Positions 9,201 to 17,147 are shown, counted from the stretch's first letter. The stretch: 64,000 bases of DNA from Verrucomicrobiota bacterium JB022 (GCA_030673845.1 JAUTCQ010000020.1:62001-126000); one strand, 5' to 3'. Numbers and translations: made by a program. The notes: a model not told the origin generated them from the letters alone.

Positions 9201-9861
9201 GATCTCCAAGGGCTGGGAGTATGAGTTTACGGGTAACCCCACCCGCAACTGGCGCATCACCTTCAATGCCTCGGAGACCGAAGCCATCCGTTCCAACATC
9301 GGCGGGCAGCTGCTCTCCAATTTCGTGGAGCTGACCAACGAGTATCAAAATGGGCCGATGGGCCAGATCCGCCAATGGGGCGGCGGCGGTATCTCGTCCA
9401 CCAGCCTCGTCAGCTGGAACTCCAACTTCTATTCGAGCTATGTGCTGATGAAGCAGATGGAAGGGCAACGCGCGACCGACCTGCGCCGCTGGCGCTTCAA
9501 CCTCGTGACCAATTACGAGTTTGATGAGGGCCCGCTCGAAGGCATCAACATCGGCGCCGGCTACCGTTGGCAGGACAAGGTCGTGATCGGTTATCGTCCA
9601 GAACTGGCGGCAGACGGCCAGTCCGTCATCTTCGACCTCGACAGCCCCTACTACGGCCCGAGCGAAGACGCGATCGACCTCTGGATCGGCTACAAGCGCA
9701 AGCTGACCGACAAGATCGACTGGCGCATCCAGCTCAACGTGCGCAACGTCGGCCAGCACGAGGAGCTGATCCCGGTTGCGACCCAATGGGACGGCACTGT
9801 AGCCCAGTGGGCCATCGCCCCCCACGAAACGTGGACGCTCTCCACCACGTTCGAATTCTAG
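6286..9861 (+). CDS. TonB-dependent outer-membrane receptor, probably for xylo-oligosaccharides
   Basis: A large outer-membrane transporter of about 1190 residues. The ATG at 6286 gives a clean signal peptide (MPTTKFPTRYLFASTILL... ending in AFAQ); the upstream ATG at 6217 would add 23 unlikely residues. After the signal comes an acidic segment, EEVFELSPFEV, that typically stands at the TonB-box position in Opitutae receptors. The plug domain follows (GSRINTRLEDVGSAISVVT through VDRIDVQRGPNSILFGLGSPAGIIN), and the rest is a long beta-barrel ending in an aromatic strand with C-terminal Phe (LSTTFEF), the usual assembly signal. It has no CarboxypepD_reg or STN extension, unlike the two other receptors here. 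Divergence from the xylanase operon suggests uptake of xylan fragments using TonB-ExbBD energy; the substrate is inferred from context only. Confidence 0.9.
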   Translation: MPTTKFPTRYLFASTILLSSALLAPSSAFAQTSTSSDADPEEVFELSPFEVQAESSVGYTATQTLAGSRINTRLEDVGSAISVVTAEFMQDTGATDNKSLLAYTTNTEVAGPQGNFTGASGGQVESEAYRLTNPNSTTRVRGLTAADNTRNFFGSSIPWDGYAVDRIDVQRGPNSILFGLGSPAGIINATMKTAVHDDFGSVELRVGSYGSNRQSLDVNRNLIDDELSVRFIVLRNDEQYRQDPAYSLDKRIFGTVRYEPKFLRGDGAKTTFKSYFEGGTIRSNNPRRITPLDQITGWWDQLDQATYDPASARYSGQFYTYDAQGNESSYYPPNMGQFNNTRDGGVANPTFEPWLNDVGMYGGVWLQYNNGQNQPFLASMPEFKTIGGRSSTGEVDNTVALPFSRRVLVSTTTTWATRANAEWANKGLWKSDTLSDPSVFDFYNNLIDGDTKQEWQNFNNVNFSLNQTFWDHRIGIEAAYDRQKYSSGSSRISPSGALTVDINTTNLDGTPNQNLGRPYIYGTGTGGRSDITNESWRVNAYGSYDFSKEHEGWLMRLLGRHMISGLVSQDARTSDSRNFMVYGTPDEFGNLVATGTAATFIDSNDRVVIPTIYLGDSLLGANSYRGVNIPRPGGIDVPRTVDWYYFDATWNAGPSVAFDADYYNYFTGRLSTQSENPDNYVGWRSRQVEILNAYDGDQDALTTSANLQKREVNSYAAVWQANLWNDSIVGMWGIRYDEVDTYGRDASRVNNRAQFDGPDGRLYTLNGISPIVDDAYSPSWSVVAKLNNLVGNRLPIDVNLAYNRSENFQVTGPRNDILGNALAAPSGETEDYGIVLADKSRRFIFRINRFETKALNANNSVGFPTWFFTGTGNFIMRNEDRVDAYEYQLGELGNPGSAGQDGSWEWQYAPRVGETQEQADAEMNAAIAAWRQYTQEPLVQQIMQAWGFNDFGVTQLTTMSTPVNNFTATEDQISKGWEYEFTGNPTRNWRITFNASETEAIRSNIGGQLLSNFVELTNEYQNGPMGQIRQWGGGGISSTSLVSWNSNFYSSYVLMKQMEGQRATDLRRWRFNLVTNYEFDEGPLEGINIGAGYRWQDKVVIGYRPELAADGQSVIFDLDSPYYGPSEDAIDLWIGYKRKLTDKIDWRIQLNVRNVGQHEELIPVATQWDGTVAQWAIAPHETWTLSTTFEF

Positions 9862-10005
9862 CACCACGCCGTGCGGCCAGCCCCCTCCATGGCTGCCCGC
9901 GCGCCTCACCACCTTCATGTTCCCTAGAACATATGGAGCAGGATCGATAACGATCCAGTATAATCAGGACTACTAGGACCGCACAGATTAGGGGACTACA
10001 CTGGG

Positions 10006-10042
10006 AGAGCCTCGGGGATTGGACACCCCGAGGCTCTTTTCT
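10006..10042 (+). terminator. Rho-independent terminator
   Basis: A perfect 12-bp stem (AGAGCCTCGGGG, paired with 10026-10037) with an 8-nt loop is followed by TTTT. It lies about 145 bp after the TonB receptor stop and is the natural end of that transcript. A TATAAT at 9959-9964 just upstream leaves room for a separate short RNA. Confidence 0.85.
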
Positions 10043-10081
10043 GTATGGATCCATCGACCGTTTCCGCTTGCGTGAATCCAA

Positions 10082-10579
10082 ATGGAAAGAAGTATGTCTG
10101 CAATGCAGACCATAAGATGCCTCCTGCTTCGATCACTCAGAAACCTGGTATTGTTGGGTGTAGCCTGCGGCAGTCCTTTCTTGGTCTGGGGCTGCTTTCA
10201 CGTCTTTTATTGGTATGCTCTGGTCGATGTTTCCGACCAATGGTTTTCTCCAAAGTTCCATGGGAGCTGGGGCGACTCAGAACGATACGTGGTGCGCCAA
10301 ATCATTGTAACCATCCCCACCTTGAACGGGTTCGGCGATGGGGAGTTTCATGTCTATACGCGCTACAGGGAGGGCTTCGATTATCGGGACATACCTGCAG
10401 CCAGGATTCATGAAGGAGATCTCACGTGGCCGCGGAAGCCGCAATGGATGCCTCAGCCGGAGTCGGGGAGTTTTCTGCATACCACGAGCGGTCAGGTAGT
10501 CGGAGGGGTCTGGGTCGAGGCCATTTTCTTTGAGGTGGAGGGGACGGTGTACTCCTATATTCACGCCTATACTCACTAG
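10082..10579 (+). CDS. hypothetical membrane-anchored protein
   Basis: A product of up to 165 residues that I do not recognise. It has a basic N-terminus followed by one long hydrophobic segment (NLVLLGVACGSPFLVWGCFHVFYWYAL), then a polar domain of about 115 residues rich in aromatic and acidic residues. It is likely anchored in the inner membrane with the C-terminal domain outside. The start is unclear: ATG codons at 10082, 10094 and 10103 are all in frame, and the last has the best-placed purine-rich stretch (AGAAG, 10 nt upstream). It stands alone between two terminators. Base composition is lower in GC than the neighbouring enzyme genes, which might indicate recent arrival. Confidence 0.55.
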   Translation: MERSMSAMQTIRCLLLRSLRNLVLLGVACGSPFLVWGCFHVFYWYALVDVSDQWFSPKFHGSWGDSERYVVRQIIVTIPTLNGFGDGEFHVYTRYREGFDYRDIPAARIHEGDLTWPRKPQWMPQPESGSFLHTTSGQVVGGVWVEAIFFEVEGTVYSYIHAYTH

Positions 10580-10606
10580 CTCTGCCCTAGCCTAGCCCTG
10601 CGGACA

Positions 10607-10642
10607 CAAAAACGCGCGCCCCGTTTCCGGGAGCGCGCGTGA
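10607..10642 (-). terminator. Rho-independent terminator of the uronate operon
   Basis: Read on the minus strand, ACGCGCGCTCCCG pairs with CGGGGCGCGCGT (one bulged base) and is followed by TTTTTGT. It begins 27 bp after the uxaC stop, so it ends the operon that runs leftward from 15042. Confidence 0.85.
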
Positions 10643-10668
10643 AAGATGCCAATGGTTGCCCGGGTCTA

Positions 10669-12078
10669 CTAGGCCTTGAGGCCGAAGTAGTTGGTGGCGT
10701 TGCTGTAGCAGATGCGGCGCACCATGTCGCCCACGAGGTCGTAATCGGCGGGGACGAGGCCCTTCTCGATGTCTTGGCCGAGGATCTCGCAGAGGAGGCG
10801 GCGGAAGTATTCGTGGCGCGGGTAGCTGAGGAAGCTGCGGCTGTCCGTAAGCATGCCGACGAAGGGGCTGAGCAGGCCGACGCTGGAGAGCGTGTCGATC
10901 TGCTTGGTCATGCCGTCGAGCGTATCCATGTGCCACCAGCCGGAGCCGAGCTGGATCTTGCCCTCCACCGTGCCGTCCTGGAAGTTGCCCATGAGCACCG
11001 CCAGCGAGTAGAACTGCGAGGGGTTGACGGTGTAGAGGATCGTCTTGGGCAGCTCGTTGGTGGACGAGAGGCTGTCCATGAAGCGCGCGACCTGACGGGC
11101 GACGGGCACGTCGTCGAGCGAGTCGTAGCCGGTGTCGGGGCCGAGCTTTTCCATCATGCGCGCGTTGGTGTTGCGCAGCGCGGCGAGGTGGAGCTGCATC
11201 GTCCAGCCCTTGGCAGCATTGAGCTGACCGACGTAGCGGAGGATGAAGAAGCCGAACTGCTCTTCTTCCTTTTCGCTGACGGCACTGCCTTTGCGGGCCT
11301 TGGCAAAGATGGCTTCGGCCTCCGCTTCGGTGCAGTCGATACCGGGCATCACGTCGAGGCCGTGGTCGCTGAGGCGCGCGCCCATGTCGTGGAAGAAGTC
11401 GTGGCGCTGCTTGAGGGCCGCGAGCAGGTCTCCCAGGCTTTGGATCTCCTGGTTGGCGCGGGCGGCAAGGGCTTCGACCCACTGGTTCCAGGCCGAGAGG
11501 TTGGCGAGCTTGGTCGCCTTGTCAGGGCGGAAGGTCGGCACCATGCGGGTCGGGTGACCGGAGGCGGCGAACTGCTTGTGGTATTCGAGCGAGTCGATCG
11601 GGTCGTCGGTCGTACCGACGTAGCGCACGTCGAACTTGCGCAGCACGTTTTGCGCGCTGAATTCGGGGGACTGGAGGCGCTCGTTGGCTTCCTTCCAGAT
11701 CTTGTCGGCGGTCTTGGGGCTGAGCAGCGTGTCGATGTCGAAGTAGCGCTTCAGCTCGAGGTGGCTCCAGTGGTAGAGCGGGTTGCGCAGGGCGTTGGGC
11801 AGCGTCTTGGCGTAGGCGTCGAACTTCTGCTTCCAGGTCGTTTCCTTGCCGGTGATGCTGCTCTCGGGGATGCCGCAGGCACGCATCGCACGCCACTTGT
11901 AGTGGTCGCCGCCGAGCCACATTTCGCCGATGTTGTCCCAGCGCTTGTCGTTGGCGACTTCCTGCGGGGAAAGGTGGCAGTGGTAGTCGCAAATCGGCTC
12001 GCCGTCGGCATAATCGTGGTAGAGCTTGCGGGCCGCCTTGGTCGAAAGGAGGAAATCCTTATGGATAAATTCGGACAT
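10669..12078 (-). CDS. uxaC: uronate isomerase (glucuronate/galacturonate)
   Basis: A 469-residue enzyme of normal family length that interconverts D-glucuronate and D-fructuronate (and D-galacturonate and D-tagaturonate), the first step of bacterial hexuronate breakdown in the cytoplasm. Diagnostic features are the N-terminal metal-binding HCHL (His33, His35) after EPICDY, the segment NPLYHWSHLELKRYF, and the late motif PFVGMLTDSRSFLSYPRHEYFRR. It is the last gene of a same-strand group with three dehydrogenases and ends at a strong terminator. It fits the use of 4-O-methyl-glucuronate or glucuronate from xylan, or of pectin; no GH67, GH115 or pectinase is in the window. The call is firm. 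Confidence 0.96.
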   Translation of the reverse strand: MSEFIHKDFLLSTKAARKLYHDYADGEPICDYHCHLSPQEVANDKRWDNIGEMWLGGDHYKWRAMRACGIPESSITGKETTWKQKFDAYAKTLPNALRNPLYHWSHLELKRYFDIDTLLSPKTADKIWKEANERLQSPEFSAQNVLRKFDVRYVGTTDDPIDSLEYHKQFAASGHPTRMVPTFRPDKATKLANLSAWNQWVEALAARANQEIQSLGDLLAALKQRHDFFHDMGARLSDHGLDVMPGIDCTEAEAEAIFAKARKGSAVSEKEEEQFGFFILRYVGQLNAAKGWTMQLHLAALRNTNARMMEKLGPDTGYDSLDDVPVARQVARFMDSLSSTNELPKTILYTVNPSQFYSLAVLMGNFQDGTVEGKIQLGSGWWHMDTLDGMTKQIDTLSSVGLLSPFVGMLTDSRSFLSYPRHEYFRRLLCEILGQDIEKGLVPADYDLVGDMVRRICYSNATNYFGLKA

Positions 12079-12147
12079 GGTAAAGGGGTGTGAGGGGGTT
12101 AAAGACGAAGGGCGCCGTGAAGCGCCCTTCGCAGGTAGAAACGGTGA

Positions 12148-12927
12148 CTAGATCGTCATGCTGGCGTAGCCGCCGTCGACGATCAGCTCAAGGCCGGTGA
12201 TGAAGCTGCCGGCCTTGCTGCTGGCGAGCAGCAGCGTGGCGCCGACAAGCTCTTGCGCCTCGCCGAAGCGCTTCATGGGCGTATGGCCCATGATGGTGGC
12301 CACGCGCTCGGGGGTCAGCACCTTCTTGTTTTGCTCGGCGGGGAAGAAGCCGGGCACGAGGGTGTTGACGCGGACGCGCTGCGTGGCCCACTCGCGGGCG
12401 AGGTTCTTGGAGAGGTTGTGCACGGCAGCCTTGGACGCGCTGTAGGTAAACACGCGCGAGAGCGGGATGACGCCGCTCATGGAGCCGAGGTTGATGATGC
12501 TGCCGCCTTCGCCGCGCTCGACCAGATACTTGCCGAACACTTGGCAGGCCTGGTAGAGGGCCTTGAAGTTGACGTTCATGATGCGGTCGAACTCTTCTTC
12601 GCTCACGTCGAAGAAGGGCGTGGGCGAGTTGACGCCGGCACCGTTGACCACGATGTCGACCTTGCCGAACTGCTCCAGCACCTTGGCCAGCAGCTCTTCA
12701 ACGGCGGCCTTCGTCGAGACGTCGGCGGCGATGAAGGTGGCCTGGCCGCCCAGCTCCTTGATTTTGGCGAGGCGGGCTTCGGCCTTGGCTTCGCTGCGGC
12801 CCACGAGCACGGTCGTAGCACCAGCGGCGGCGATGCCTTCGGCCATCGCGCCACAGAGTTCACCCGTGCCGCCGATGACGACGGCGACCTGGCCTTTGAG
12901 GCCGTAAAGATCTTCCAGATAGGACAT
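12148..12927 (-). CDS. short-chain dehydrogenase, probable fructuronate/mannonate oxidoreductase
   Basis: A 259-residue classical SDR with an N-terminal Rossmann motif ([13 protein letters not shown] in place of the usual TGxxxGIG), the NNAG-equivalent VNGAG, catalytic Ser in LGSMSG and YSASK. The ATG at 12927 begins [12 protein letters not shown] and has GGAG about 10 nt upstream; the longer frame to 12990 overlaps the previous gene and is rejected. Next to uxaC, the likely role is NAD(P)H-linked reduction of fructuronate to mannonate, which several bacteria do with SDR proteins instead of UxuB. That assignment rests on context. A gluconate 5-dehydrogenase-type activity is the main alternative. 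Confidence 0.85.
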   Translation of the reverse strand: MSYLEDLYGLKGQVAVVIGGTGELCGAMAEGIAAAGATTVLVGRSEAKAEARLAKIKELGGQATFIAADVSTKAAVEELLAKVLEQFGKVDIVVNGAGVNSPTPFFDVSEEEFDRIMNVNFKALYQACQVFGKYLVERGEGGSIINLGSMSGVIPLSRVFTYSASKAAVHNLSKNLAREWATQRVRVNTLVPGFFPAEQNKKVLTPERVATIMGHTPMKRFGEAQELVGATLLLASSKAGSFITGLELIVDGGYASMTI

Positions 12928-12944
12928 GTTTGCTGGGCTCCGGG

Positions 12945-14033
12945 TTAGGCGGTGGCGAAGGACTTCAGGTCCCACTTGGCCTGGCCGCATTCTTCGGCCA
13001 ATTCGTTGAAGGCTTCGACTTCGGCGGCGCTGAAGAGCAGACCACCGGCGACGGCGCTCTTCTTGGCGAAGTTGGCTTCCGGCTGGCCGGGCAGCATGCA
13101 GCTTTCGTTGCCGTGGCCGAGCACGTCTTCGATCACGGCCTTGACGTTGTCGGCCTGGTTGCGGCCGAGCGCGTAGTCCTTGCCGTCGAGGGCATCCGGG
13201 TGGATGACCTGGAAGTAGAAGCAGGGCGTGTGCTTTTCTTCCGGGCGCTCGCTCCAGCGGCTGCGCAGCGTGGGCAGCGAGCCACCGATGAAGCCGCCGA
13301 CGATTTCGTTGATGAGGCTGAGGCCGTAGCCCTTGTGCGCACCGAAGGTGGTGAGCGCCACGACTTCGTCGGGGTTGGTCGTGATGTTGCCGTTCTTGTC
13401 GACCGCAGCGCCGGGGGGCAGTTGCTTGCCTTCGCGCTTGAGCTGCTGCACGCGGCCCATGGCGACGACGGAGGTAGCCCAGTCGATCACGATGGGGAAG
13501 CCGAGCGCCTTGGAGGTGGGGAAGCCCCAGCTGTGCGGGTTGGTGCCGAGCGTGGGGAACTTGCCGCCAAAGGGCACCACTTCGGCCAGGGCGGCCGTGC
13601 AGTTGGTGTAGGCGATGTAGCCGCGCTGGGCCGCATCCATCACGTAGCCGCCGCCCCAGAGGTAGTGGAAGGCGTTGTCGACGGACACTTGACCGATGCC
13701 GTATTTGTCGGCCAGCTCGATCGCGCGCTCGAGGGCGGCGTAGCCGGTGGATTGGCCGAGCTTGCGGTTGGCGTTCCAGATTTCACTGGCTTCGAAGCGG
13801 CTGGGCAGCTTCTCGATCTGGGCGCCGGGCACGCAGCCCTTGGCACCGCTGCCAAAGAGGTGGTCGAGGTGCAGGGCCTTCAGCGCGTTGTGCGTGCGGA
13901 TGCCGTGGCGCGTGGCGTAGGCGGAAAAGCGGGCCGCGTCGCTGGATTCATCGGCAGTAAAGCCGCGGTGCTGGTAGGCAGCCGCCACGAGGGCGTTGTG
14001 CTGCGCTTCGGGGACGACGTAGAAAGTCTCCAT
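12945..14033 (-). CDS. Ldh2/MDH2-family NAD(P)H-dependent 2-oxo-acid reductase
   Basis: A 362-residue protein of the malate/L-lactate dehydrogenase (Ldh2) family, unrelated in fold to classical LDH. Family features seen are the segment [12 protein letters not shown] near residue 45, the cofactor region [10 protein letters not shown], and [12 protein letters not shown] followed by [18 protein letters not shown]. Members reduce 2-oxo-acids such as oxaloacetate, 2,3-diketo-L-gulonate (YiaK) or delta-1-piperidine-2-carboxylate. The location in a uronate operon suggests a sugar-acid substrate, perhaps diketogulonate-like; the exact one cannot be read. It starts with METFYVV at 14033 and stops 17 bp before the SDR start. 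Confidence 0.88.
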   Translation of the reverse strand: METFYVVPEAQHNALVAAAYQHRGFTADESSDAARFSAYATRHGIRTHNALKALHLDHLFGSGAKGCVPGAQIEKLPSRFEASEIWNANRKLGQSTGYAALERAIELADKYGIGQVSVDNAFHYLWGGGYVMDAAQRGYIAYTNCTAALAEVVPFGGKFPTLGTNPHSWGFPTSKALGFPIVIDWATSVVAMGRVQQLKREGKQLPPGAAVDKNGNITTNPDEVVALTTFGAHKGYGLSLINEIVGGFIGGSLPTLRSRWSERPEEKHTPCFYFQVIHPDALDGKDYALGRNQADNVKAVIEDVLGHGNESCMLPGQPEANFAKKSAVAGGLLFSAAEVEAFNELAEECGQAKWDLKSFATA

Positions 14034-14064
14034 GGGTTTTGAAACGGTGGGGGTTAAAGGGGGC

Positions 14065-15042
14065 TTAGGCTTGGGGCTTGATCGCCACTTCCGGGTTCAC
14101 TTGCGCGAGCGGCTTCTTGCCGGAGAGCACGAGCTTGAGGTTTTCGACCGACTTGGTGGCCTGGCGCACAACGCTTTCGTAGGTGCGGGAGCCGATGTGC
14201 GGCGTCACGTAGCAGTTCGGGAGCTGCAGCAGCGGGTGGTCGGCGGGCGGGGGCTCCTGGTCGAGCACGTCGGTGCCGTAGCCGCCGAGCTGGCCGCTCT
14301 TGAGGGCTTCGACCACGTCGGCCGTGTGCACGAGCTCGCCACGGGCGCAGTTGATCAGGATGGCGTCCTTCTTGAGCATCTTGAGGGTGCGCGCGTTGAT
14401 CATGTCGCGGGTCTCTTCGCTGAGGAAGGTGTGCAGCGAGAGGATGTCGCACTGCGGCAGCAGCTCGTCGAGGCTGTGGGCGCGGCGGATGTTATGCTGG
14501 CGGGCGAAGTCTTCGTCCCAATACACGTCGTAGGCGACGACATCGAGGGCGAAGGCGCGGGCGCGGATCGCCAGCTCCTTACCGATACGGCCGAGGCCGA
14601 CGATGCCGAGCGTGCGGCCCATGATTTCGTGGCCCACGAGGCGCTTCCACTGGCCGTTGCGCGTGATGGTGACTTCTTCGACGAGGTTCTTCACCAGGCC
14701 GAGGAGGAGCGCCATGCAGTGTTCGGCCACGGTGGTGTGGTTCACGCCGGGGGTGAAGCAAAGGGGGATCTGGCGGGCGGTGCAGGCCTTGACGTCGATC
14801 TTGTCCACGCCGATGCCGTACTTGCTGATGCAGCGCAGGCGGGGGAGCGACTTTTCGATCACCTGCTCGGTGATGGCGTCGTCGCCGCAGATGAAGGCAT
14901 CGAAGTCTCCGACGAGTTCGAGCATTTGAGCCTCGGACAAGGGGCCGCGGGCGGTGACGATTTCCCAGCCGGTCTCGGCCAGCAGGTCGTGGTGCGATCC
15001 AGGGGTGTCCTGGAAGGAGGTGGTAGTCAGCAGTACGCGCAT
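14065..15042 (-). CDS. D-isomer 2-hydroxyacid dehydrogenase
   Basis: A 325-residue member of the phosphoglycerate/formate dehydrogenase-type D-2-hydroxyacid dehydrogenases. The NAD-binding motif is GLGRIG (after GRTLGIV), and the catalytic trio is visible as Arg in NCARGELV, Glu in DVLDQEPP and His in TPHIGS. It is the first enzyme gene of the minus-strand operon, and a copy of the LacI operator lies about 20-35 nt before its ATG. Likely substrates are 2-oxo sugar acids or hydroxypyruvate/glyoxylate arising from uronate breakdown; 3-phosphoglycerate is less likely because no ACT domain is present. The family is certain, the substrate is not. Confidence 0.9.
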   Translation of the reverse strand: MRVLLTTTSFQDTPGSHHDLLAETGWEIVTARGPLSEAQMLELVGDFDAFICGDDAITEQVIEKSLPRLRCISKYGIGVDKIDVKACTARQIPLCFTPGVNHTTVAEHCMALLLGLVKNLVEEVTITRNGQWKRLVGHEIMGRTLGIVGLGRIGKELAIRARAFALDVVAYDVYWDEDFARQHNIRRAHSLDELLPQCDILSLHTFLSEETRDMINARTLKMLKKDAILINCARGELVHTADVVEALKSGQLGGYGTDVLDQEPPPADHPLLQLPNCYVTPHIGSRTYESVVRQATKSVENLKLVLSGKKPLAQVNPEVAIKPQA

Positions 15043-15061
15043 GGTAATTAGGGGTGTTAAG

Positions 15062-15075
15062 CTAACACGTGTAAG
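15062..15075. promoter_or_regulatory. LacI operator candidate before the uronate enzyme genes
   Basis: CTAACACGTGTAAG contains the palindrome ACACGTGT and matches the site before the LacI gene (16183-16196) at AACACGTGT in the same orientation. It lies between the LacI stop and the first enzyme start, within about 35 nt of the ATG at 15042, a good place for repression of the operon. Confidence 0.65.
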
Positions 15076-15111
15076 GTTATATTTTCGAAAGCGGTAGAGG
15101 TGAAGGCGGGG

Positions 15112-16167
15112 TTAACGGACTGTCGGCACCGGCCCGGTCGTATCGCGAAGAATCATGCGGGCCTCGACCGTCTCCACCGGGGGCGGCGAAACGGGCTCGG
15201 GGCTCATGCGGGCGCGGAGCAACTGGATGGCGGTAGACATGAGCGTCTCGATCTGTTGGTCGATCGTGGTGAGAGCCGGCTCGACCCAGGAGGAGACGTC
15301 GGTGTTGTCGAAGCCGATGATGGAAAAATCCGTGGGCGCATGCAACCCTGCTTCGCGCAAAGCCCGCAGCGCGCCGATGGCGATGCGGTCGTTATTGGCG
15401 ATGATGCCGGTGCATTCGCGGGCCTGCTCCACCCAGAGGCGGCCCAGGTCTGCCCCGTAGAGGAAGTCTTGCAGGCTACGGTCGGGCAAGTGGAAGCTGC
15501 GGAAATCGGCTGCGGAGAGGTTCAGCTCCGGGCGGGCGCGCTCGATCCCGCGCATGCGGTGCGGGCCGAGGATGGGATCGCTCTCCAGCCCGAGCAGGGC
15601 AAACTTGCGGTGCCCCAGCCCATGGAGGTAGTGCACGGCTTCGGCCATCGCGCGGCTGCGGTCGAGCTGCACCGTGGGCATCGGCAGCGGCGAAGCCGGG
15701 TCGATCACGACTGCGGGGACCTGCTGCTTGACAAGTTGTTTGATCAAGGGGTGCGTGGCCTTGAGCGTAGTGCCGACCATCACGATGCCCTCCACCCGCA
15801 GCGACATGAAGTGGCGCAGCGTCTCCGCCTCCCAATTCTGGTCCCCGGCGCTCAGCTCGATCACGGCACGGTAGCCTTCGCCGCGTAGGCGTTGCTGGAG
15901 CTGGGCGGCCTTGCGGGCCAGCGCGGGCGATTCGATCTCCTGAAAGAGCACGCCGACGAGGCCGGTGGCCCCACCCCGCAGCCCGCGCGCCATGCGGTTG
16001 GGCTCAAACCCGCTCTCCGCGATCAGTGCTTCAACGCGTTGGCGGGTCGACTCGCTTACCCCAGGCTGCCCGTTGAGCACGCGCGACACGGCCCAGCGCG
16101 AGATACCCAGGTGGGCCGCGAGGTCGCCAGTCGAGCGGAACGCTTTTTTGGGGAGTCGGGATGACAT
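15112..16167 (-). CDS. LacI-family transcriptional repressor of the uronate operon
   Basis: A 351-residue LacI/GalR-type regulator. The ATG at 16167 (MSSRLPKKAF) gives the usual N-terminal helix-turn-helix, with TGDLAAHLGISRWAVSRVLNG and the hinge FEPNRMARGLR. The next 280 residues form a periplasmic-binding-protein-like ligand domain (starting GLVGVLFQEIESP). The frame continues upstream to 16218 but those residues are leader. A palindrome, CAACACGTGTTA, lies 17 nt before the start, and the same core precedes the first enzyme gene, so autoregulation together with control of the operon is likely. The inducer would be a uronate or a pathway intermediate by context. Confidence 0.92.
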   Translation of the reverse strand: MSSRLPKKAFRSTGDLAAHLGISRWAVSRVLNGQPGVSESTRQRVEALIAESGFEPNRMARGLRGGATGLVGVLFQEIESPALARKAAQLQQRLRGEGYRAVIELSAGDQNWEAETLRHFMSLRVEGIVMVGTTLKATHPLIKQLVKQQVPAVVIDPASPLPMPTVQLDRSRAMAEAVHYLHGLGHRKFALLGLESDPILGPHRMRGIERARPELNLSAADFRSFHLPDRSLQDFLYGADLGRLWVEQARECTGIIANNDRIAIGALRALREAGLHAPTDFSIIGFDNTDVSSWVEPALTTIDQQIETLMSTAIQLLRARMSPEPVSPPPVETVEARMILRDTTGPVPTVR

Positions 16168-16182
16168 GAACGGGGCTACTAC

Positions 16183-16196
16183 CCAACACGTGTTAG
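16183..16196. promoter_or_regulatory. LacI operator candidate before its own gene
   Basis: The 10-bp palindrome AACACGTGTT, flanked as CCAACACGTGTTAG, begins 16 nt upstream of the LacI ATG. On the minus strand it reads CTAACACGTGTTGG, aligned with CTAACACGTGTAAG at 15062. CACGTG-centred sites of this form are usual for LacI-family proteins. Confidence 0.65.
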
Positions 16197-16236
16197 GTGC
16201 GTGTTTCACTCCCGTCAAGGGGAAACGGGCGAGGTA

Positions 16237-17052
16237 TTACCCCTTTCGCCGGAAGGTGCTGGGGCGGACGCCGACCGTCTTGAGGATGACGTTGGAGAAA
16301 TATGTTTCGTCGTTGAAGCCGCTGAGGGCCGCCACTTCAGCCATGGGCAGGGCCGTTTCCTTGAGCAGGGAGAGCGCCTTTTGCACCCGACGGTTGCGCA
16401 CGTAGGCGACAGGCGCCACGCCAAAGGCCGCCTGGAACTGCCGGTAGAGGGTGGTGCGGTGCAGGCCGTGCTTGTGCGCGAGGCGGCTGATCGAGAGGTT
16501 CGAGTCCATGAACCGCGCGTCGATCTCACTGCGGATCTGGTAGATGGGCGAGGCAGGCAGAAATGTCGCGGCGTGGCTTGGCAGCGCACGCAGCAGGATC
16601 TCGTAGGCGAGGGCCGAAGACGCGCCCTCCCCCGTCGGCGTATTGTCGAGGATGCGCTCGTGCAGGCGCTCGAAGAGGTCCTGCGGGCAGGGCCCGGCTT
16701 TGAACTTGCGCTCGGCAATGCCCAGCTCGCGCAGCCATTGGCCGGTGTTGTGCCCGTCACAAGTCAGCCAGCGGTATTCCCAGTAGGGCGTCTCCTGCCG
16801 GATGCGGTGCCAATCGCCGGGCTGGTAGAGGAAGACTTCGCCGGGCTCGAGCCGCAGCCACTCACCGCCTTCCACCTGAAAGCTGCCCGCTCCTTCGAGC
16901 CCCCAGAAGAATTCGTAGACCCAGCGTTGCCGCTCGGCCTCGGGCTGGTCGCCATGCAGGCGGTAATGGCCGACGGAGCGCACCGGCAGGGGCAAGGGCC
17001 GTTGCGGGCTGGGCGAGGGGCGAAAGAGGGCGGTCTTGACGCTTTGCATCAA
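16237..17052 (-). CDS. AraC-family transcriptional regulator
   Basis: A 271-residue regulator with an N-terminal cupin-like sensor (about residues 25-110, including GGEWLRLEPGEVFLYQPGDWHRI) and two C-terminal helix-turn-helix motifs. The first is LSISRLAHKHGLHRTTLYRQF and the second is LPMAEVAALSGFNDETYFSN, followed by the family ending GVRPSTFRR. It is divergent from the FecR gene. An inverted repeat, TAACGTT/AACGTTA, lies in the shared upstream region and is a candidate binding site. It could control a sugar or uronate gene set on either side; nothing in the sequence decides which. Confidence 0.9.
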   Translation of the reverse strand: MMQSVKTALFRPSPSPQRPLPLPVRSVGHYRLHGDQPEAERQRWVYEFFWGLEGAGSFQVEGGEWLRLEPGEVFLYQPGDWHRIRQETPYWEYRWLTCDGHNTGQWLRELGIAERKFKAGPCPQDLFERLHERILDNTPTGEGASSALAYEILLRALPSHAATFLPASPIYQIRSEIDARFMDSNLSISRLAHKHGLHRTTLYRQFQAAFGVAPVAYVRNRRVQKALSLLKETALPMAEVAALSGFNDETYFSNVILKTVGVRPSTFRRKG

Positions 17053-17131
17053 AAGTTCAGGTGGTGCATCATTCTTCCACTAGCGTTTTTACCGCCGCAA
17101 GCCAGAACGTAACCGGATTGTTGCGCAGATG

Positions 17132-17147
17132 TAACGTTCTAACGTTA
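17132..17147. promoter_or_regulatory. inverted repeat between araC-type and fecR-type genes
   Basis: TAACGTT-CT-AACGTTA gives two 7-bp arms with a 2-bp spacer. A related copy, AGAACGTAAC, lies at 17104-17113 and is close to the reverse complement of GTAACGTTCT at 17131-17140. Its place in a 187-bp divergent intergenic region suggests a regulator site. Confidence 0.45.

Noticed and set aside
7105-9918. Minus-strand open frame of 937 residues under the first TonB receptor
   Set aside because: Antisense to a receptor with full signal peptide, plug and barrel; the frame shows only Val/Gly/Ala-rich shadow sequence.
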